Assembly (NCBI RefSeq): GCF_026719705.1
Contig: NZ_JAPPRR010000001.1
Span: 1,403,255-1,467,254 of the forward strand
Direction of reading: 5' to 3'
DNA from: Pseudokordiimonas caeni
GTDB lineage: Bacteria > Pseudomonadota > Alphaproteobacteria > Sphingomonadales > Kordiimonadaceae
Length of the DNA: 64,000 nt
Shown piece after piece: positions 43,086 to 51,302 of this stretch. Both the position numbers and the translations under genes were made by a program. Position 1 is the stretch's first letter. The number at the start of each line of letters is the position of its first letter. Below the pieces are notes generated by a model, which saw only the letters and a program-made list of their open reading frames with translations, searched no databases and was not told where the DNA came from.

Positions 43086-46000
43086 ATGGCAACTACCACG
43101 ATTAAAGTAACGAACGCTTCGGAACTGATGTCGGCACTGAAGTCGGCAAAAGGTGGCGAAACTATTGTTCTCGCAGACGGCCATTATGGCGAGCTTTCGC
43201 TCAACCGTATGGATTTCGGCTCGAACGTCACCATGGTTTCGGAAAACCCGGAAGGTGCGGTCTTCAGCAAGATGACCATCCTGATGACCAATAACCTGAC
43301 GATCGATGGTGTATTCCTTGACTATGTGCCCGATGAAACGACGGTATCCTTCTCAACCGCGCTCAAGATCGACCAGAGCAATCACATCAAGTTCGTGAAC
43401 TCGCTCCTTGAAGGCGGCCCTGCTGTAAACGGCGTCGATCCTTCGGCCGACAAGCTGGACAGCACCGGCAACGTTCTCGGCCTTCCCGCAGGTCAGGCAG
43501 TGCGCATCACCGGTTCGAACGACGTGCTGTTTGAAAACAATGTCGTCACCGAATTCCACAAGGGGATTCTCCTCGGCAATTCGAATGCCATCACGATCAA
43601 CCAGAACGAGGTTTATAACCTGCGTACCACCCCGCTCAACGGCGGGGACCTAGACAATATCGTGGTCACCAACAACTATTTCCATGACTCCAATCCTTGG
43701 AATCTCGGTGGCGCCGGCGACCATGCCGACTTCATTCACTTCTGGACGGTCCCGACCAAGCAGACGACCGCGAGCGAGAACTTCCTGATCTCGAACAACG
43801 TTCTGCAGCAAGGTGCCGGCCAATCGCCCATTCCGATCTATATGGATGACAACCTCAATGGCCTCGGCTTCGAGAATGTCGATATTGTCAACAACGTCAT
43901 CCAAATCGAGGACAACCAGGGCATCCGCCTTGAATTTGTCAAAAGCGGCAACATCTTGAACAACACGATGATCCAGCGCAGCGGCGACTATGGCGAGAAC
44001 CCGAGCCTCGTGCTGAAAGACAACACCCAGAATCTGACCATCGACAAGAATATCCTTGGCGCCATCACCGGCCTCGATAAGGTTGTCACGTCCACGATCA
44101 AGGTTGGCGACAACCTGTTCCTGCAGGGGTGGGATCCGACCGGCGAAGATTTCGTTGGCGATTATTTCATGAATGCGCTTAACCACACTGCCGATCCGAT
44201 GAGCGATCTGCTCGCCATTCCCGGCGGCATTATCGATCTGAAAAACTACGGCGCCGCGCTCACCCAGCCGATCATTGGCGCTGGCGAGAGTCTGGCCGTT
44301 GTCAATGCCAAAGGCGGCGAGAACGTTCTTGAGAAAGTCTTCAGCGTCAAAGAACTCTCGGCGCTTGGTGAAGTCGATATCTCGCAGGCCAAAATCTCCT
44401 GGGACTTCGGCGACGGCACCAAGGCGTCGGGCATGAATGTGACCCACACGTTCGCCGACGGTGGTCGCTATGATGTCACCGCTACGGTCAACACCGGCCT
44501 TGAGATCATCACCGTACACAAGACCGTTCTGGTGCAGGACCTTGTCCTTCTCGACCTCGACCTCGGCGCTGGCGGCGGTGACGCGACCATCATGAAGGCT
44601 GCAGCCGTTGAAGACGGCAATGCCAGCATGGATATCGTTTGGGTTGGCACGGCTGCCTACAGCCAGTCGGACGATCACGGCACTGTGGCGCATTTCAACG
44701 ATGATGGCTCCTACATCAAGATTGGTGGCGGTTCCGACCTCAATGGCATGAAGGACCTGATGATCGAATTCGACATCCAGTTCGAAAAGGAGACCGGTGA
44801 CCGTGCCCGCCCGGTTTGGGCCTCAAGCACCTATGGCGTTGAAATCAATGGCGATGCGCTGACTTTCTATCTCTATATGCAGGATGGGAGTGTTGCGAAA
44901 CTGAATGGCACCCTGCCCGATGTCCAGAATGGCGACTGGCACACACTGAAGTTCGTCTACGACGGCGATGCTCAGACTGTATCCGCCATGATGGACGGCG
45001 AGGTCGTTGCCAGCATGGAAGGTGTGACGGGTGCGGTTCGCTCCAACAACACCACGAACATCTATGTGGGCGGTGATCCTTGGGGTGCAGGCTTCACCGG
45101 CAACATGTCGAACCTGACGATCCTCAATGGTACCGAGCGCGTGGAAAGCGGCACGGTTGTCACCGATCCGGTTGAGGAAGTCCCGACGCTTCCCGAGGCG
45201 ATCCTGCCTGACTTCATGCTCGATAGCGTTCTGGCAACCATCGACTCGCCCTTCAAAACCGGCGACACGGCTGACGACTATTTCAGCTTCGACGGCTCGG
45301 GCCATGCAAAGCTCGGCAAGCCGGATGTCTTCTTCAATCCGGACGAACTGACCATCAGCTTCGATGTTCGCTCGAACGGTGAAAGCAGCTCGACCGCCCG
45401 CGTTCTGTGGAACCACGCACGTTATGGTGTCGAACTGACCGGCGACGACCTGAACTTTCGCCTCTATACCGACAACGGCGGATCCTACAATGTTCTGGTG
45501 AAAGACACTGGCATCACGGATGGCGACTGGCACAATGCCAGCTTCACCTTCGATGCCAACGCCGGCACGCTGAATGTCTATGTCGATGGCGATCTGGTCG
45601 GCAGCAAGTCCGGGATCACCGGCAACATTGCCGAGCCCGCCAACTGGGAAATCATGGTTGGTGGCACGCCGTGGGGCCGGAACTTCGATGGCGACATTGC
45701 AAACCTGAATGTTTATGGCGTTGCTGATGATACGCTGGTTGCCAAGGCCGCCGATTTCGTGACCGACGTGGCAGATGCCACCGACGTGATCACCGATGTC
45801 ATTACCGATGTGATTGTGTCGGATGGTGCGGAAGCCCCCGCTGACACCTCGACTTCGGATGACGCTGTTGGCGACGACGTTATCACGGCAATCGATGATG
45901 CCGCTGCCGGCATCAATGTCATCCAAGCTGTCACCAGCTATACTGGCGACGCGACTGACAGCGGTGATGCCCTGCACTTCAATGGCAACGGCTACGCCTC

Positions 46001-46538
46001 GATCGGTCGCCCGGCGGAGCTCATGAGCATGGACGAACTGACCCTGACGCTGGACGTGAAGCCCGATGCTGACAATTCCGGCACCAGCCGCCTGTTCTGG
46101 GCCCATGGTCGCTACGGCGTCGAACTTTCCGGCGACGACATCACCTTCCGCCTCTTCACCGATGCGGGCGACAGCAAGTCGCTGACCATCAAGAACACCG
46201 AAATCCTTGATGGCGACTGGCACCAGGTGACCATGTCGTTTGACTCGGCAACCGGTACGCTCAAGGGTTTCTTCGATGGCGAGCTTGCTGGCAGCCTGAC
46301 CGGCATTGCCGGCCAAATCAGCAACCCCAGCGAATGGGACGTCACCATCGGCGGCACGCCGTGGGGCCGGAACTTCAAGGGTGAGATCGATAACGTCCGC
46401 GTCTGGGGCGAAGCCTTGGAGCCAGCAGCCCATGACGGCGAATTCGTACATGATACCGGCGATGGCCTTGCCTACAACCCGGAAGACTTCTGGTCGACCC
46501 ACATGCAGGATGCTGACCTGATCATGAATCTGCGCTGA
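43086..46538 (+). CDS. Giant beta-helix/PKD/triple-LamG protein, probable type I-secreted polysaccharide-active protein
   Basis: About 1,150 residues. The first 420 form a right-handed parallel beta-helix (ASELMSALKSAKGGETIVL, then many NNLTIDGV- and NNVIQIEDNQGI-like turns), the fold of polysaccharide lyases and epimerases. A PKD domain follows (ISWDFGDGTKASG...HTFADGGRYDVTATV, about 440-480). Three LamG/concanavalin-like domains come next, ending near 45130, 45720 and 46415. The last two share the motif GGTPWGRNF, encoded by almost identical DNA at 45660 and 46350. There is no signal peptide from ATG 43086 (GGAG upstream; ATG 43071 also possible), and the end is DADLIMNLR, consistent with type I secretion. 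It probably binds and cleaves or remodels the exopolysaccharide. Confidence 0.8.
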   Translation: MATTTIKVTNASELMSALKSAKGGETIVLADGHYGELSLNRMDFGSNVTMVSENPEGAVFSKMTILMTNNLTIDGVFLDYVPDETTVSFSTALKIDQSNHIKFVNSLLEGGPAVNGVDPSADKLDSTGNVLGLPAGQAVRITGSNDVLFENNVVTEFHKGILLGNSNAITINQNEVYNLRTTPLNGGDLDNIVVTNNYFHDSNPWNLGGAGDHADFIHFWTVPTKQTTASENFLISNNVLQQGAGQSPIPIYMDDNLNGLGFENVDIVNNVIQIEDNQGIRLEFVKSGNILNNTMIQRSGDYGENPSLVLKDNTQNLTIDKNILGAITGLDKVVTSTIKVGDNLFLQGWDPTGEDFVGDYFMNALNHTADPMSDLLAIPGGIIDLKNYGAALTQPIIGAGESLAVVNAKGGENVLEKVFSVKELSALGEVDISQAKISWDFGDGTKASGMNVTHTFADGGRYDVTATVNTGLEIITVHKTVLVQDLVLLDLDLGAGGGDATIMKAAAVEDGNASMDIVWVGTAAYSQSDDHGTVAHFNDDGSYIKIGGGSDLNGMKDLMIEFDIQFEKETGDRARPVWASSTYGVEINGDALTFYLYMQDGSVAKLNGTLPDVQNGDWHTLKFVYDGDAQTVSAMMDGEVVASMEGVTGAVRSNNTTNIYVGGDPWGAGFTGNMSNLTILNGTERVESGTVVTDPVEEVPTLPEAILPDFMLDSVLATIDSPFKTGDTADDYFSFDGSGHAKLGKPDVFFNPDELTISFDVRSNGESSSTARVLWNHARYGVELTGDDLNFRLYTDNGGSYNVLVKDTGITDGDWHNASFTFDANAGTLNVYVDGDLVGSKSGITGNIAEPANWEIMVGGTPWGRNFDGDIANLNVYGVADDTLVAKAADFVTDVADATDVITDVITDVIVSDGAEAPADTSTSDDAVGDDVITAIDDAAAGINVIQAVTSYTGDATDSGDALHFNGNGYASIGRPAELMSMDELTLTLDVKPDADNSGTSRLFWAHGRYGVELSGDDITFRLFTDAGDSKSLTIKNTEILDGDWHQVTMSFDSATGTLKGFFDGELAGSLTGIAGQISNPSEWDVTIGGTPWGRNFKGEIDNVRVWGEALEPAAHDGEFVHDTGDGLAYNPEDFWSTHMQDADLIMNLR

Positions 46539-46562
46539 TTGCAGCGAGTCCAGCAAGACATG

Positions 46563-46598
46563 AAAGGCCCGGAACCTTCCCAGGTTCCGGGCCTTTTC
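46563..46598. terminator. Bidirectional rho-independent terminator
   Basis: AAAGGCCCGGAACCT and AGGTTCCGGGCCTTT form a perfect 15-bp stem with a four-base loop and a T-run. It ends the giant gene and the convergent acylation cassette. Confidence 0.92.
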
Positions 46599-46617
46599 TA
46601 ATGCTAGGCTAGCAAGA

Positions 46618-47718
46618 TCAATTGACCGGCACACGCCCTCTCAGTATTTCAGTGGCCTGCCGGACCGCCAGATCCGCCACGATACGGTTGCCTTCCGGTG
46701 TCCAGTGGCGGTGTCCTTCCTCGAAATAAAGCTTCTTGTCCGGGGCAGCTGCCGCCTTGAAGGCTTCTACAGGATTGACATACGGATAGCGCGCGAAGGC
46801 GCCATCGCCAAGGTCATTGCCGCTCGCCCGGTAATCCAGCCGGTTCAGGCGCACCGGCACATCAAGCACCATAAAAGCAGCCCCTGCTCCCTCTGCTTCC
46901 TTCGCCAGCGCATCCACCAGCAGGTGGCTGAGCGCAACGCCCGCGTCAGTTATCTCACCGGCCACAGTATCAGCGCCAGCAGGCGGTGCGTCGTTCGCAT
47001 CATCGGCCACCGCGGTGCCTCCCCTGGCCGTCGCAAGGATATCTTTGATAATCGCAGCCGCGCGCTCGCGTATGGCGCTGTAGAAATGGCTGTTACTGAT
47101 GGCCCATTCATAAAGCGGTATCTTCATCAGTTTGTCGGTCAATTCCACGCCCGGCAGATAGGTACTGGACGCCGGCTGCAGCGTGCCGTCCACCATTTTG
47201 AAAAGGCCTGAGCGCACATTGTCGTCCACGTCGGTCGTGTGCCATTCCATCAGCACAAGGTCGGGCTTGTATTTCAGGCCGCGTTCCTTCAGTGCAATCA
47301 GCTCCTCCGCCGTCCCGAAACCGGAAACGGCAAGATTGATCACCTCAACCTTCAGTCCTTCAGCCTTCAGGCCCTCCTCAAGAAGCCAGGCGAAACTGTC
47401 CTTCAGGTCGACCTCATAACCCATCATGAAGCTGTCGCCGAGGATGACGATCCGGTAGGTATCCGGCGCTTTCTCGACCGGGATTTCCCGATCGGCGCGC
47501 ATGCCTTCGCTGTTGATGCGCACCTCGACATCCACCTCGGGCGTCCACTGCCGGTATACGGAGTTCGGGATATTGGCGCGGATGCCATCGGGCGCGCCCG
47601 TCACATAGCGTGGCATCATCGGCTGCGGGTCGAAAGCACGCAGGAAAAATTCACCGAATACAAGCGCGTAAAGCCCGATCAGCGCCCATTTGACGGAGAT
47701 TTTGAAAAACTTCTTCAC
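46618..47718 (-). CDS. SGNH hydrolase-type protein (AlgX/AlgJ-like)
   Basis: A 366-residue protein with one N-terminal membrane span (WALIGLYALVFGEFFLRAF) and a periplasmic SGNH domain. Block I is YRIVILGDSFMMGYEV near residue 93 with the catalytic serine, and the C-terminal HRHWTPEGNRIVADL supplies the histidine. Proteins of this kind receive acyl groups from an MBOAT partner and transfer them to the polymer, as AlgX and AlgJ do for alginate. It is the last gene of a three-gene cassette, 12 bases after the MBOAT gene. Confidence 0.83.
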   Translation of the reverse strand: MKKFFKISVKWALIGLYALVFGEFFLRAFDPQPMMPRYVTGAPDGIRANIPNSVYRQWTPEVDVEVRINSEGMRADREIPVEKAPDTYRIVILGDSFMMGYEVDLKDSFAWLLEEGLKAEGLKVEVINLAVSGFGTAEELIALKERGLKYKPDLVLMEWHTTDVDDNVRSGLFKMVDGTLQPASSTYLPGVELTDKLMKIPLYEWAISNSHFYSAIRERAAAIIKDILATARGGTAVADDANDAPPAGADTVAGEITDAGVALSHLLVDALAKEAEGAGAAFMVLDVPVRLNRLDYRASGNDLGDGAFARYPYVNPVEAFKAAAAPDKKLYFEEGHRHWTPEGNRIVADLAVRQATEILRGRVPVN

Positions 47719-47730
47719 AGCCCCGTCCCC

Positions 47731-49314
47731 TTAGAAATCGAAATAGATGAAGGCCTGCGTTTGCAGGGCCGGAAGGAACAGCAGGCCATAAAGGACGGCA
47801 AGTGCCAGATTGAGCCGGATGAATTTCGGCATCCGCCAGAAAAACTCGAGGTCGCGCATGCGGAACTGGATGATCTGCACCAGCACCAGCGGCGCGATAT
47901 AGCTCAATACCCTGACGATGCTCGGGTCCGTCCAGCCCTCGGCGCCGAAAAGCCCGACGAAATAGGTGCCAAGGCTCGCCATGTCGTTCGCACGGAAGAT
48001 CAGCCAGCCGATCAGCGTGAAGCCGAACATTATGGCCATCAGAAGCCCGTTGATCGCCACCCGGCTCATCATCGCGCGGTTCTTGAAGCCCTCAAGCCAG
48101 TCATCGATATTGAAGATGCGATATATCACCAGAAGCAGCCCGTGATAGGTGCCCCACAGAACAAAGGTCCAGCTTGCTCCGTGCCAGAGCCCGCCAAGGA
48201 TCATGGTCAGCGACAGGTTGCGGTAGGTGCTGACCGCGCCGCCCCGGTTGCCGCCGAGCGAGATATAGAGATAGTCGCGGAGCCAGCTTGACAGGCTGAT
48301 ATGCCAGCGCCGCCAGAATTCGCTTGGTGTGCGCGATACATAAGGCAGGTTGAAGTTCAGCATCAGGTCGAAGCCAAGCATGCGGGCGGAGCCCCGTGCC
48401 ATATCGCTATAGCCCGAGAAATCGCAGTAAATCTGGAAGGTGAAGGCCAGAAGCCCGGCAAACAGTTGCCCCGCAGTCATCAATGACGGGTCCGTGAAGG
48501 CCTGATCGGCAATCGGCGCAATATTGTCGGCAATCACCACCTTCTTGAACATGCCCCAGGCAAACAACGCAAGGCCTGTCTGGATATTCTCCCAGTTCAG
48601 GTGCCGCAGGCGGTCGAACTGCGGCAGCAGGTGGGCTGCGCGCTCCACAGGGCCGGCCACCAGCTGCGGGAAGAAGGCAACGAAGGCAGCAAGCTCGATG
48701 AAGCGATCGGTGGGCTTCAGGTTGCCGCGGTAGGCATCGATCGTGTAGCTGAGCGTCTGGAAGGTATAGAAGGAGATCCCGACCGGCAGCACGATTTCAA
48801 GCGTCACATAATTGAAGCCGATGCCGAAGGTGTCGCCGAGTGCGACCAGCGATTCTGCAAAGAAGTTCAGATACTTGAAAACGCCGAGGATGCTGAGGTT
48901 AATGACCACGCTGGAGGTGACATAGAATTTCCGCCGGGCCGCATCGCTCATCCGGCGCGAAAGCATCTCGATGCCGACAAGGATGCCGCCTAGACCCAGG
49001 ACCGCCCAGAAATATTGGCCGGATGTTTCCCACTGCGCAGCAAGTGCTACGAGCGATCCGACGAACAGATAGCCAAGTGCCGTACCGACCTGCCGGTTCG
49101 TGATCCGATTGCCAGCCGCCCCGAGCCCGGCCAGATAGTCTGTGGCCGTAGACGCAATGATGAGCACCAGGAAACGCTCATCCCAAGCGCCATAGAAAAT
49201 ATAGCTGCCGATCAGGATCAGGATATTCTGGAGCCGCAGGCTCTTCCGCGTCAGATAATAAAGGCCGAAGAAGATTGCGAAGAATGCAAAGAAAAGCGGC
49301 GTTTGAAACAGCAT
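47731..49314 (-). CDS. MBOAT family O-acyltransferase (AlgI-like)
   Basis: A 527-residue membrane-bound O-acyltransferase with about 11 spans. The AlgI-type motifs are present: FPQLVAGPVERAAHLLPQF, RRWHISLSSWLRDYLYISLGGNR and the active-site histidine in LGGLWHGASWTFVLWG near residue 376. It passes acyl groups, probably acetyl, from the cytoplasm to a periplasmic SGNH partner. Both SGNH neighbours are candidates. The DHHC-like context and order (SGNH-MBOAT-SGNH) point to exopolysaccharide acetylation. Confidence 0.92.
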   Translation of the reverse strand: MLFQTPLFFAFFAIFFGLYYLTRKSLRLQNILILIGSYIFYGAWDERFLVLIIASTATDYLAGLGAAGNRITNRQVGTALGYLFVGSLVALAAQWETSGQYFWAVLGLGGILVGIEMLSRRMSDAARRKFYVTSSVVINLSILGVFKYLNFFAESLVALGDTFGIGFNYVTLEIVLPVGISFYTFQTLSYTIDAYRGNLKPTDRFIELAAFVAFFPQLVAGPVERAAHLLPQFDRLRHLNWENIQTGLALFAWGMFKKVVIADNIAPIADQAFTDPSLMTAGQLFAGLLAFTFQIYCDFSGYSDMARGSARMLGFDLMLNFNLPYVSRTPSEFWRRWHISLSSWLRDYLYISLGGNRGGAVSTYRNLSLTMILGGLWHGASWTFVLWGTYHGLLLVIYRIFNIDDWLEGFKNRAMMSRVAINGLLMAIMFGFTLIGWLIFRANDMASLGTYFVGLFGAEGWTDPSIVRVLSYIAPLVLVQIIQFRMRDLEFFWRMPKFIRLNLALAVLYGLLFLPALQTQAFIYFDF

Positions 49315-49317
49315 AAG

Positions 49318-50031
49318 TCAGTCATCCATAACGCCGCGTAGCGCGGCCGCAATGCGTTCGTATCCTAGCGGAGAATAATGAAGGGCGTCCACGAAGTTTT
49401 CCTGTCCGTATTCACCACCGTCTATCAACACCATTTCAAGGGGAAGATAGACGACGCCATCACCCTCCATGGCGGCAAGTGTCTGGTTGAGCGCCTCAAC
49501 ATCGGCGCCCGTATTGCCCCACATGATGGCGCGCAGGAAATCCGGGCGGACGGGCGGCGTTACCGAAGGCACGATCACCTCGATGCCTGCATCGCGGCAG
49601 GCCGCGATCATCGCCGAAAGGTTGGCTTGTGCCATGGCCACGATCCCCGCACGTTCGCCATCATCGTGCATCGCAGCGGTGTTCAGGTCATTAATCCCGG
49701 CGAAAATGACCACAGTCTGAGGCTTTCGCTCAATCACATCCTTTTGCAGCCGGGCCAGCATGTTGGGAGTGGTGTCGCCGCCGATGCCGGCATTTTCTAC
49801 GCGGCGGCCGAGAAGCGCCTCGGCCTCGTTGAAGCGCGCCGCACGGCTGTCACCAAACAGGATGATGTCGGGGGATGGCAGGCTGCTGCGGTCAGCCACG
49901 CTCGCCCAGCCCGGCGTCAGATGGCCGACGCGATACTGGATATAAGCGGCGCGAGCAGCGAAGTAGGCGATAGTCGCCACCGCCAGCAGAGCAAGGACAG
50001 CCCTGAACCAGAATTTCTGCCGTTTCGTCAA
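49318..50031 (-). CDS. GDSL/SGNH esterase, membrane-anchored
   Basis: A 237-residue protein with one N-terminal span (AVLALLAVATIAYFAARAAYI) and an SGNH esterase domain: IILFGDSRAARFNEAE near residue 53 (Ser), GGDTTPNMLARL (Gly block), FAGINDLN (Asn block) and DALHYSPLGYERIA (Asp-His). It may add or remove acyl groups on the polymer. I chose TTG 50031 since GGGGGAGGGGG lies five bases upstream. A longer frame from 50103 would run into the tRNA-Arg gene and is not credible. It is four bases from the MBOAT gene. Confidence 0.85.
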   Translation of the reverse strand: MTKRQKFWFRAVLALLAVATIAYFAARAAYIQYRVGHLTPGWASVADRSSLPSPDIILFGDSRAARFNEAEALLGRRVENAGIGGDTTPNMLARLQKDVIERKPQTVVIFAGINDLNTAAMHDDGERAGIVAMAQANLSAMIAACRDAGIEVIVPSVTPPVRPDFLRAIMWGNTGADVEALNQTLAAMEGDGVVYLPLEMVLIDGGEYGQENFVDALHYSPLGYERIAAALRGVMDD

Positions 50032-50073
50032 GCCGCCCCCTCCCCCGGTCTGGCTTGCGCAACTGTGCGCATG

Positions 50074-50150
<77 letters not shown>

Positions 50151-50187
50151 CCAAAGGCCTTACGCCCGGCACGAAGGCCGGCCCGCT

Positions 50188-50475
50188 TCAGGCCGTATAT
50201 TTGAAATTGTCGGCATAGGCCTGGATATTGCGCTTGCGCGAATGATCCGGCGCCACCGTATACTCAAGCCCCATGCGCTTGGCATAGCTTTCGGCTTCCT
50301 CGAGCGTGTCGAACTTCAGCCGCACCTGCCCTTTTGTATCTGCCGAGCCCACCCAACCCATCAGCGGGTCAAGCGTCTTGCCCTTCTCAGGTTCAAACTC
50401 CAGAAACCAATGCCGCGTGTTGCGGGTGCCGGACTGCATGGCGGTCTTGGACGGACGATAGATGCGTGCACTCAT
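50188..50475 (-). CDS. NADH dehydrogenase complex I accessory subunit (NDUFS4-like)
   Basis: A 95-residue protein of the ETC complex I conserved-region family, homologous to mitochondrial NDUFS4 (18 kDa). MSARIYRPSKTAMQSG and RHWFLEFEP, then DPLMGWVGSADTKGQVRLKF and the C-terminal SFADNF-like end (AYADNFKYTA), are diagnostic. Such a subunit is a mark of alphaproteobacteria. ATG 50475 is the natural family start; a TTG at 50496 is in frame. It sits alone between the tRNA and the deacetylase gene. Confidence 0.9.
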   Translation of the reverse strand: MSARIYRPSKTAMQSGTRNTRHWFLEFEPEKGKTLDPLMGWVGSADTKGQVRLKFDTLEEAESYAKRMGLEYTVAPDHSRKRNIQAYADNFKYTA

Positions 50476-50567
50476 GGCTTTTCGTTCCTGTATCAAGGGT
50501 AGGCGAACTGGAGCTACCCATTAACGCATTTTTCCGGCAAGCGAAACACCCAGTTTGCAGCCGAATG

Positions 50568-51302
50568 TCAGAAGACGAGCGAGGCCAGCGCGTGTTTCAC
50601 CGGCAGACAGCGCACGCCGCTTCTGGCGACGGCATCGACAACAGCCTTGAACTCGTCCGGGCGGCAGCCGAAGGGGCTCGGGTTTTCTGTCACCTCGTGG
50701 GTGTAGAAAATGAGCCAGCCGCCATTTGCAGCCACATCGGCAATCCGGGCTTCAAGGGCCGCTAGGTCAAATCCCTTGCTGTATATCTGGTTGGCGTGAA
50801 GGTTGCCGAGATCGGCAAGACCGCGGTTGATACCGCCCGTCACGCCGCGTGCACTGCCGAAACGGGCGCTCGCCAGCCGTTTGGCCGCAACCGACATCTT
50901 GCCGAAAGGATAGGCAAAGCTGTAGGGCGCAAGGCCGGTCAGCTCGGTGATCGCTGCCTTGTTCTTCTCGAGGTCAGCCGCAACGGAAGCCGCGCTGTTT
51001 GCTTGGCAGTCCATATGACTGAAGGTATGGCAGCCTATCTCGTGTCCCGCATCAAAGGCGTTTTTCACCGTCTCTGCGCTCGCGATCCTGTGGCCTTCCA
51101 GTTCGGTGTCCAGCAGCCCGGCGCACAGATAGAAGGTACCGGTCATGTCAGCAGCTTCCAGAATGCGGCCGCCCTGCGCGTAGGCGTCGACATGGAAATC
51201 ATCGAAGCAGAAGCTGATCACGCCCCGGCCCTTCGGCAGGGTCATGCGGCGACTTGGCGCGTAGCGGGCGACACGGCGTTCGATCTTTTCAAGAAACGAC
51301 AT
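50568..51302 (-). CDS. Polysaccharide deacetylase (NodB/CE4 family)
   Basis: A 244-residue deacetylase. CE4 motifs are present: the catalytic base and metal ligand in ISFCFDDFHVDAY near residue 33, the zinc histidines in IGCHTFSHMDC, SFAYPFGKMS and the C-terminal WLIFYTHEV. It removes N- or O-acetyl groups from a glycan. No signal peptide is visible, so it may act on a cytosolic or lipid-linked intermediate. It overlaps the end of the FkbH-like gene by 14 bases and is translated with it. Confidence 0.88.
   Translation of the reverse strand: MSFLEKIERRVARYAPSRRMTLPKGRGVISFCFDDFHVDAYAQGGRILEAADMTGTFYLCAGLLDTELEGHRIASAETVKNAFDAGHEIGCHTFSHMDCQANSAASVAADLEKNKAAITELTGLAPYSFAYPFGKMSVAAKRLASARFGSARGVTGGINRGLADLGNLHANQIYSKGFDLAALEARIADVAANGGWLIFYTHEVTENPSPFGCRPDEFKAVVDAVARSGVRCLPVKHALASLVF

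Noticed and set aside
44823-46634. Long minus-strand open frame opposite the LamG domains
   Set aside because: It mirrors the codon pattern of the plus-strand gene, has no recognisable domain and would cross the bidirectional terminator.
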